In this document: piece after piece, positions 24,377-30,722 of the stretch
Numbering within the stretch: the stretch's first letter is position 1
Layout of the letters: each line of letters starts with the position of its first letter
Program-made: the position numbers and the translations under genes
The notes under the pieces: generated by a model
The model's database searches: none
What the model was told of the DNA's origin: nothing
Seen by the model: only the letters and a program-made list of their open reading frames with translations
Assembly (NCBI GenBank): GCA_934371915.1
Contig: CAKROE010000011.1
Location: 1 to 45,417, forward strand
DNA: 45,417 nucleotides
Direction: 5' to 3'
Source of the DNA: an uncultured Blautia sp.
GTDB lineage: Bacteria > Bacillota > Clostridia > Lachnospirales > Lachnospiraceae

Positions 24377-24432
24377 AACACGGGCGGTCTTCGGATCGCC
24401 CCTTATACAAAATCGGAGGATGAGATAAGAAA

Positions 24433-25599
24433 ATGAAAGAAAGAAGTATAAGGACTCTGTGGTTATCATTGCTGGCGGTATGCTTGCTGGCGGCAGGCAT
24501 TTCCAGTATTTCCATGAATGTAAGGGCTGCAGACACAGATTCTTCTGCACCGGAAATCCCAGGGCTGACATTTGAATCGGAAATGCAGAATGATTTTGCG
24601 GAATGTTTCCATATTTATTATTACAATGATGATTACACTTTGATCGATGTACCGGACAGTGGACAGTTTCTGCTTGTGCCGGAAGGAAAAACAGCGCCGG
24701 ACGGTTTGGACAGTGATATCGTAGTGCTTCAGAAACCTCTGGATAATATTTATCTGGCAGCAACTTCGGCTATGTCATTGTTCTCTTCGCTGGATGCACT
24801 GGATAATATCAAATTTTCTTCCCTTCAGGAATCCGGCTGGTATGTAGATGCGGCAAAACAGGCCATGGAAGATGGAAGTATTGTTTTTGCCGGCAAGTAC
24901 AGTGAACCGGATTATGAATTGCTTGTAAATTCCGACTGTAATCTGGCAATCGAGTCGACTATGATCCTGCATACTCCGAAAGTTCAGGAAATGATCGAAC
25001 AGATGGGAATCCCTGTTTTTACAGACCGCTCCAGTTATGAAAATCATCCGCTTGGAAGAACGGAGTGGATCAAAGTTTATGCGGAGATGGTTGATAAGAG
25101 GGATGAAGCAAAGGCGTTTTTTGATGAACAGGCGAAGGTTATTTCAGAACTGAAAGACTTCAAAAATACTGAAAAAACAGTTGCATTCTTTTATATCAGC
25201 AGCGATGGCTCTGTCGTAGTAAGAAAGCCGACAGATTATGTGCCCAAAATGATTGAGATTGCCGGTGGACGTTATGTGCCGACACAGGTTGATTCCGAAG
25301 AAGAAACAAAACGTTCTTCTGTGCCGATGACGATGGAAGAATTTTATACGCAGGCAATTGACGCGGATTATCTGGTATATAATGGAACCATTGATGACCC
25401 GATCAACAGTGTGGACGAGCTCCTGCAAAAGAGTGAACTTTTTGCTGACTTTAAGGCGGTCAAAGAGGGAAATGTCTGGTGCGCAGGTAAATATCTTTAT
25501 CAGGCAACGGATATAGTAGGAAATATGATCACGGATCTTCATCTGATGCTTACAGGCGGGGATGAAAGCCAGATGACATTTATAACAAAAATCAACTAA
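24433..25599 (+). CDS. ABC transporter substrate-binding protein (BtuF/FhuD-like)
   Basis: A 388-residue exported protein of the class III (helical-backbone) substrate-binding type that partners FecCD permeases. The signal peptide is MKERSIRTLWLSLLAVCLLA, with cleavage near VRA-A. The cysteine in LAVCLLAAG does not sit in a normal lipobox, so it may be secreted rather than lipid-anchored. The N-lobe covers about 35-215 (FLLVPEGKTAPDGLDSDIVV, IPVFTDRSSYENHPLGRTEW). A backbone helix and the C-lobe follow (VAFFYISSDGSVVVRK, MIEIAGGRYV, DADYLVYNGT, VWCAGKYLYQATDIVG). Cobalamin or a related corrinoid is the likely ligand, because of the riboswitch upstream. The ribosome site (GGAGG) is 12-13 bp from the ATG, rather far. 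Confidence 0.9.
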   Translation: MKERSIRTLWLSLLAVCLLAAGISSISMNVRAADTDSSAPEIPGLTFESEMQNDFAECFHIYYYNDDYTLIDVPDSGQFLLVPEGKTAPDGLDSDIVVLQKPLDNIYLAATSAMSLFSSLDALDNIKFSSLQESGWYVDAAKQAMEDGSIVFAGKYSEPDYELLVNSDCNLAIESTMILHTPKVQEMIEQMGIPVFTDRSSYENHPLGRTEWIKVYAEMVDKRDEAKAFFDEQAKVISELKDFKNTEKTVAFFYISSDGSVVVRKPTDYVPKMIEIAGGRYVPTQVDSEEETKRSSVPMTMEEFYTQAIDADYLVYNGTIDDPINSVDELLQKSELFADFKAVKEGNVWCAGKYLYQATDIVGNMITDLHLMLTGGDESQMTFITKIN

Positions 25600-25613
25600 T
25601 TACAGGAGTAATC

Positions 25614-26678
25614 ATGATGAAATCACAAACAGACGGAAGCACCGGAAGTTTCCATATGGAAAATTTCCGGCGGCGTTCGCGTTATGCAGTAGTATTTGCA
25701 GTAATGGCAGCTGCACTTTTTGCAATTCTGATCCTGAATATCAATACAGGTACTACAAATATTCCGGTTTCCCGTATTTTAAAAATTATTTTTCTGAGGG
25801 AAGGAGCGCAGACGGAATACAATATTATATGGAAGATTCGAATGCCACGTCTTTTGATGGCTGCGATTCTTGGCGGTGCGCTTTCTCTTTCGGGCTTTTT
25901 GCTCCAGACCTTTTTTGAGAATCCGATTGCAGGCCCGTATCTTTTGGGAATCTCATCTGGAGCGAAGATGGTAGTTGCGCTGGCAATGATCTATTTCCTT
26001 GAAAAATTTAACAAAGTATCTTCTTATACACTGGTAATCGCAGCTTTTATCGGCTCACTTATTGCAACCGGATTTATTCTTCTGGTATCCAGACAGATCA
26101 AACATATGGCAACGCTTCTGATCGCAGGTACCATGATCGGATATATCTGCTCTGCGATTACAGATTTTATGATTACTTTTGCAGAAGATTCTGATATTGT
26201 AAACCTTCATGGATGGTCACAGGGAAGTTTCTCCGGTATGAGCTGGAGTAATGTAAAAATATCAGCACTGATCATTGCAGTGGCAGTAGTACTGACATTT
26301 ATGCTTTCAAAACCGATCGGAGCGTATCAGCTGGGAGAAGCTTATGCACAGAGTATGGGTGTAAATATAAAAGTATTCAGAGTAACACTGATCCTTCTGT
26401 CAAGTGTGTTGTCTGCGACGGTAACTGCATTTGCAGGTCCGATTTCTTTCGTAGGTATTGCAGTCCCACATCTGGTAAAGCAGGCATTGAATACATCCAG
26501 ACCACTTGTCGTTATACCGGGAACATTCCTGGGAGGTGCTGTTTTCTGTATGCTGAGTGATCTGATTGCGAGAACCGCTTTTGCACCGCTGGAACTGAAT
26601 ATCAGTACTGTGACATCAATCTTTGGTGCGCCGGTAGTTATTGCAATGATGTTGAAACGCCAGAAAGGAAAACAATGA
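25614..26678 (+). CDS. FecCD-family ABC transporter permease
   Basis: A 354-residue protein with about ten membrane segments. FecCD/BtuC signatures: the early IWKIRMPRLLMAAILGGALSLSG, FFENPIAGPYLLGISSGAK, and the late GPISFVGIAVPHLVKQ coupling region that contacts the ATPase, followed by PGTFLGGAVFCMLSDLIAR. It forms the membrane channel for cobalamin, siderophore or heme. AGGAG precedes the start, 14 bp after the binding-protein gene. The ATPase gene begins one base after its stop. No second permease is present, so a homodimer is expected, as in BtuC2D2. Confidence 0.94.
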   Translation: MMKSQTDGSTGSFHMENFRRRSRYAVVFAVMAAALFAILILNINTGTTNIPVSRILKIIFLREGAQTEYNIIWKIRMPRLLMAAILGGALSLSGFLLQTFFENPIAGPYLLGISSGAKMVVALAMIYFLEKFNKVSSYTLVIAAFIGSLIATGFILLVSRQIKHMATLLIAGTMIGYICSAITDFMITFAEDSDIVNLHGWSQGSFSGMSWSNVKISALIIAVAVVLTFMLSKPIGAYQLGEAYAQSMGVNIKVFRVTLILLSSVLSATVTAFAGPISFVGIAVPHLVKQALNTSRPLVVIPGTFLGGAVFCMLSDLIARTAFAPLELNISTVTSIFGAPVVIAMMLKRQKGKQ

Positions 26679-26679
26679 T

Positions 26680-27780
26680 ATGACAGATCAATATATAAAT
26701 ATGGATAATCTGGCAGTCGGCTACAATGGGAAAGCACTGATTCATGATATCTGTATCGGAATTGAAAAAGGAGAAATTGTGACTTTGATCGGACCAAATG
26801 GTGCAGGTAAATCCACAATCCTGAAAAGTATCACACGTCAGTTAAAGCTTATTTCCGGAAATGTGACGATTGCAGAGGAGAATCTGACCAAACTTTCATT
26901 TCGGGATTTGTCTACAAAAATGGCGGTTGTTCTGACCGACCGTATGAAACCGGAACTTATGACTTGTCATGATATTGTTGCGACCGGACGTTATCCATAT
27001 ACCGGAAAACTGGGAATCTTAAGCAGAGAAGACGAACAGAAGGTAGATGAAGCTATGGAAGCGGTTCATGCGCAGGAACTTGGGGAAAGAGATTTTAATG
27101 CGATCAGTGACGGACAGCGCCAGAGAGTCCTTCTGGCAAGAGCAATCTGTCAGGAACCGGAGATTATTGTTCTGGATGAGCCAACTTCATTTTTGGATGT
27201 GCGTTATAAATTGGAATTACTTTCAATTCTCAGAAATATGGCGAAGAAAAAAGGCATTACAGTAATCATGTCTCTTCATGAGATTGACCTGGCTGAAAAG
27301 GTAGCAGACAAAATTATCTGTGTAAAAGGTGACAGAATCGCCCATTGCGGTAAACCGGAAACTATTTTTCAGGAGGAGACGATTAAAGAATTGTATGGAA
27401 TAGATAATGGATATTTTGATCCGGTCTTCGGCAGTCTGGAACTTCCACGGCCGGAGGGAGAACCCAAAGTGTTTGTGATATCTTCCGGAGGAACCGGGAT
27501 ACCGGTTTATCGGAAACTGCAGCGCCAGAATATACCTTTTGCAGCAGGAATTTTGTATCCGAATGATATTGATTATCAGCTTGCCCGCCTTCTGGCAGCA
27601 CAGACAGTAACTGAAGAGCTTTTTGAGAAAATAAGTGATCAGACATTTGAAGAAGCTGTGAAATTGATGGATTCCTGCGAAAGCGTTATTAATGCAGGTA
27701 TAACTATAGGAAGTGTAAATCACAGAATTGAGAAACTTCTTGAAAAAGCCCGTCAGGACGGAAAATTAAAGTTCCTTTGA
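26680..27780 (+). CDS. ABC transporter ATP-binding protein with C-terminal extension
   Basis: A 366-residue protein. Residues 1-250 form a BtuD/FecE-type ATPase with Walker A GPNGAGKST (38-46), signature ISDGQRQRVLLARA (SDGQ in place of SGGQ), Walker B IIVLDEPTSFLD and a switch His in MSLHE. Residues about 258-366 are an extra domain absent from BtuD: PKVFVISSGGTGIPVYRKLQ, then AAGILYPNDIDYQLARLLAA and DSCESVINAGITIGSVNHRI. This looks like a small Rossmann-like alpha/beta domain, perhaps a regulatory or nucleotide-binding module, but I do not recognise it. The stop is followed by the convergent tetR gene, with which it overlaps by 15 bp. Confidence 0.93.
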   Translation: MTDQYINMDNLAVGYNGKALIHDICIGIEKGEIVTLIGPNGAGKSTILKSITRQLKLISGNVTIAEENLTKLSFRDLSTKMAVVLTDRMKPELMTCHDIVATGRYPYTGKLGILSREDEQKVDEAMEAVHAQELGERDFNAISDGQRQRVLLARAICQEPEIIVLDEPTSFLDVRYKLELLSILRNMAKKKGITVIMSLHEIDLAEKVADKIICVKGDRIAHCGKPETIFQEETIKELYGIDNGYFDPVFGSLELPRPEGEPKVFVISSGGTGIPVYRKLQRQNIPFAAGILYPNDIDYQLARLLAAQTVTEELFEKISDQTFEEAVKLMDSCESVINAGITIGSVNHRIEKLLEKARQDGKLKFL

Positions 27781-28374
27781 TTCAAAACTTGTCAGGATCG
27801 CATCAATCGTCCGGTGCAGATAAGGACGATATTCGGTAAGTGAAACAGGCTGCTGATAAAGAATACAGCTGTAGCAGGTGGAGCTTGCAAGCTCAATAAC
27901 AGAGAAAAGCATCAGATCAGGATGGTCGTAAGTACGGCCATCTTTTTTTATTAATTCGAGATACTGCTGATAAAACTGCTGATCACTGTCCGGCATCTTA
28001 TCATCGAGAGCCGCCTGAAAAACGCCCCATGAAAGATTCTTGGAAATAAAAACAAGAAGGGCATAATCCTGCTCGAGGCTGTCCAGAATAAAATCAACCA
28101 TAAAATGAAGCTGGTTGTCAAATCCTGAAATTTCATGTTCGAGAACCGACTGATAGGCCCGGTAAAAAAGTTCTTTTGTTTTATAGGAAACTAATTTATT
28201 CCTGATATCATATTTATCTTTAAAATACAGATAGAAGGTTCCCTTGGCGACACCGGCTTTGTCTGCGATATCTGAGATCGTAGTTTTATTTGTGCCCTTT
28301 GTGGTAAAAAGCTCAAATGCAGTGTTAAACAGAGCATCTTTTTTCTGTTTCTTATTTGACTCTACTTTTCCCAT
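27766..28374 (-). CDS. TetR/AcrR family transcriptional regulator
   Basis: A 202-residue repressor. The N-terminal helix-turn-helix (about 10-55) shows KKDALFNTAFELFTTKGTNK, TTISDIADKAGVAKGTFYLY and FKDKYDIRNKLV. The C-terminal ligand-binding part is helical and of unknown specificity. The start at 28372-28374 follows GGAGG; a longer frame from 28479 runs through the promoter and operators and is rejected. It diverges from the MMPL/LxxG operon across repeated TGAC-N5-GTCA operators, so it almost certainly represses itself and that operon. Its 3' end overlaps the end of the ABC ATPase gene by 15 bp on the other strand. Confidence 0.93.
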   Translation of the reverse strand: MGKVESNKKQKKDALFNTAFELFTTKGTNKTTISDIADKAGVAKGTFYLYFKDKYDIRNKLVSYKTKELFYRAYQSVLEHEISGFDNQLHFMVDFILDSLEQDYALLVFISKNLSWGVFQAALDDKMPDSDQQFYQQYLELIKKDGRTYDHPDLMLFSVIELASSTCYSCILYQQPVSLTEYRPYLHRTIDAILTSFESKEL

Positions 28375-28417
28375 CAGAAAACCTCCCTCTAAATTACGAA
28401 AACCAACTTCGTTATTT

Positions 28418-28445
28418 ATTATAGTCAAAACTGACCAAAAGTCAA
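28418..28445 (-). promoter_or_regulatory. tetR promoter
   Basis: On the minus strand TTGACT (28440-28445), a 16-bp spacer and TATAAT (28418-28423). Operator site 1 overlaps the -35 and spacer, which fits autorepression. Confidence 0.75.
28432..28444. promoter_or_regulatory. TetR operator site 1 (TGACCAAAAGTCA)
   Basis: TGAC-N5-GTCA palindrome in the tetR promoter. With its flanks it is an inverted copy of site 2: the two extended sites share about 20 of 22 bp when one is reverse complemented. Confidence 0.75.
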
Positions 28446-28494
28446 TATTACAAAAAAATAAAAAAATTTTTGGACACATTGGTTAAAACGTATA

Positions 28495-28523
28495 TTGACT
28501 AATGGTCAGTTTTGGTATATAAC
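28495..28523 (+). promoter_or_regulatory. Promoter of the MMPL operon
   Basis: TTGACT (28495-28500), a 17-bp spacer and TATAAC (28518-28523). Operator site 2 lies across the -35 box. Confidence 0.78.
28496..28508. promoter_or_regulatory. TetR operator site 2 (TGACTAATGGTCA)
   Basis: Second TGAC-N5-GTCA palindrome, covering the -35 box of the MMPL promoter, so repressor binding would block RNA polymerase. Confidence 0.78.
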
Positions 28524-28540
28524 TCTGTATGAATAAAAAG

Positions 28541-28553
28541 TGACTAACAGTCA
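28541..28553. promoter_or_regulatory. TetR operator site 3 (TGACTAACAGTCA)
   Basis: Third TGAC-N5-GTCA palindrome, 45 bp from site 2 and downstream of the predicted transcription start, in the leader of the MMPL gene. Confidence 0.65.
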
Positions 28554-28586
28554 TAAATGAGAAAGAAAGTCAATAAGGAGGATATG

Positions 28587-30656
28587 ATGATTAAGGTTGG
28601 AAAATGGATTGCGAAGCATAAAGTCGTGATTGTCATAGTCAGTCTGCTTCTGCTGATACCATCATTCCTGGGAATGGCAGCAACGAGAGTCAACTACGAT
28701 ATCTTAAGTTATCTGCCGGATTCTCTGGAGACAGTAGAAGGTCAGGACATCATGGTGGATGAATTTGGAATGGGTGCATTCTCCATGGTAGTTGTCGAAA
28801 ATATGGAGCTGAAAGACGTAGCGGCATTAAAAGAAAAATTTCAGGATGTGGATCATGTGAAAGATGTACTTTGGTATGACAGTGTAGCTGATTTAAGCAT
28901 CCCGGTAAGCATGATTCCTGATAAATTCAAAGATGCATTCTTTAACGGAGATGCAACGATGATGATCGCATTGTTTGATAATACGACATCTTCCGATGCG
29001 GCAATGGAAGCAGTCACAGACATGCGTAAGATTGCAAATGAGCAATGCTACATCAGTGGTATGTCAGGCGTCGTAACCGATATCAAGAACATTGCCCTGG
29101 AAGAGATGCCGATCTACGTTGTGATCGCTGCATGCCTCTCCCTTCTGGTTCTGCTTCTTGCAATGGACTCACTGGTAATTCCAGTGCTGTTCCTGATCAG
29201 TGTAGGACTTGCGGTTGTATACAACCTCGGAAGTAATATTTTCTTCGGTCAGGTGTGCTACATCACAAAATCACTGACAGCAGTGCTTCAGCTTGGTGTA
29301 ACAATGGACTATTCCATTTTCCTTCTGAACTCCTTTGAAGCTTATAAGAAGAAATACGATGAAAAAGAACGTGCGATGGCACATGCGATCGGAGATACCT
29401 TTAAATCCGTAGCAGGAAGTTCTGTTACAACAATTGCCGGTTTCCTTGCACTCTGTGTTATGACCTTTGCACTTGGACGTGATATGGGTATCGTTATGGC
29501 AAAAGGTGTTGTCATTGGTGTTATCTGCTGTGTTACTGTTCTCCCGGCAATGATCCTTGTATTTGACGGAGCAATCGAGAAGACAAAACACAAAGCACTG
29601 ATTCCGAGCCTTGATAAAGCATCCGGATTTATTACAAAACATTACAAAGTATGGCTGATTGTTTTCCTCGTACTTCTGTATCCTGCAATTTACGGAAACA
29701 ACCATACACAGATTTATTACAATATTGATAAATCTCTTCCTTCCACACTGGCAAGTAATGTTGCCAATGACAAACTGAAAGAAGACTTCGATATGAGTAC
29801 CGTACATATGGTGCTTTTGAAAAACGGACTGGACAGCAAACAGAAGACACAGATGCTTGACAAGATCGATAAAGTTGACGGTGTAAAATGGTCATTGGGT
29901 ATGAACTCCCTGATCGGACCGACTTTCCCGGAATCCATGATTCCGTCAAATATCAGGGAAATGCTTGAATCCGATAATTATGAAGTACAGTTTGTATGTT
30001 CCGAGTATTCATCAGCAACAGATGAATGTAACGCACAGCTTGACAAGATTCAGGAGATCGTCAAATCCTACAGTCCGGAATCTATGGTCATCGGTGAAGC
30101 ACCATTGATGAAAGACCTTCAGGATACGACAGACGTAGACCTCCAGAGAGTAAATATCCTCTCCATGGCAGCTATCTTTGTGATTATCCTGTTTGTATTC
30201 AAATCGATTTCTCTGCCTTTCATTTTACTGGCAGTTATTGAGTTTGCGATTTTTGTAAACATGGCAATTCCTTATTATCAGGGAGTTACCCTTCCATTCG
30301 TGGCAAGTATCGTCATTGGTGCGATCCAGCTTGGAGCAACTGTTGACTATGCGATCCTGATGACAAGTAATTACCAGAAACAGAGACACCTCGGAAAGAC
30401 AAAGAAAGAATCGATTTCCATTGCACATAAATTCTCCATGAAGTCAATCATTGTCAGTGGATGCAGTTTCTTTGCCGCAACATTCGGTGTTGCCCTTTAT
30501 TCACAGGTTGATATGATCGGTTCCATCTGTACCCTTCTTGCAAGAGGTGCGGTGATCAGTACGATCGTAGTATTGCTGATTCTGCCGGCAATGTTTATGG
30601 TATTTGACCCGATCATTGTTCATACATCCAAAGGATTCTTACCGGATAAGAACTAA
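28587..30656 (+). CDS. MMPL/RND family exporter
   Basis: A 689-residue membrane protein with the two-fold MMPL layout: one membrane segment, an extracellular domain, five segments, then a repeat of this. Conserved transmembrane signatures appear twice: GVTMDYSIFLLNSFEAYKKK in the first half and GATVDYAILMTSNYQKQR in the second, with the proton-relay Asp in each. Such proteins export lipids, glycolipids, drugs or large molecules using the proton gradient. The ATG at 28587 is 5 bp from AGGAGG (28576-28581); the ATG at 28584 is also possible and an upstream ATG at 28557 lacks a site. The repressor and LxxG partner on either side suggest an inducible export unit. Confidence 0.92.
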   Translation: MIKVGKWIAKHKVVIVIVSLLLLIPSFLGMAATRVNYDILSYLPDSLETVEGQDIMVDEFGMGAFSMVVVENMELKDVAALKEKFQDVDHVKDVLWYDSVADLSIPVSMIPDKFKDAFFNGDATMMIALFDNTTSSDAAMEAVTDMRKIANEQCYISGMSGVVTDIKNIALEEMPIYVVIAACLSLLVLLLAMDSLVIPVLFLISVGLAVVYNLGSNIFFGQVCYITKSLTAVLQLGVTMDYSIFLLNSFEAYKKKYDEKERAMAHAIGDTFKSVAGSSVTTIAGFLALCVMTFALGRDMGIVMAKGVVIGVICCVTVLPAMILVFDGAIEKTKHKALIPSLDKASGFITKHYKVWLIVFLVLLYPAIYGNNHTQIYYNIDKSLPSTLASNVANDKLKEDFDMSTVHMVLLKNGLDSKQKTQMLDKIDKVDGVKWSLGMNSLIGPTFPESMIPSNIREMLESDNYEVQFVCSEYSSATDECNAQLDKIQEIVKSYSPESMVIGEAPLMKDLQDTTDVDLQRVNILSMAAIFVIILFVFKSISLPFILLAVIEFAIFVNMAIPYYQGVTLPFVASIVIGAIQLGATVDYAILMTSNYQKQRHLGKTKKESISIAHKFSMKSIIVSGCSFFAATFGVALYSQVDMIGSICTLLARGAVISTIVVLLILPAMFMVFDPIIVHTSKGFLPDKN

Positions 30657-30722
30657 CAAAATACGTACATGATGATTGAAACATATAAATGAAGCCAAAG
30701 GCTGGAAAAGGAGTCGTAGAAC

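Noticed and set aside
28375..28479. N-terminal extension of the TetR regulator from 28479
   Set aside because: The extension would be translated through its own promoter and operator; GGAGG and the family start point to 28374.
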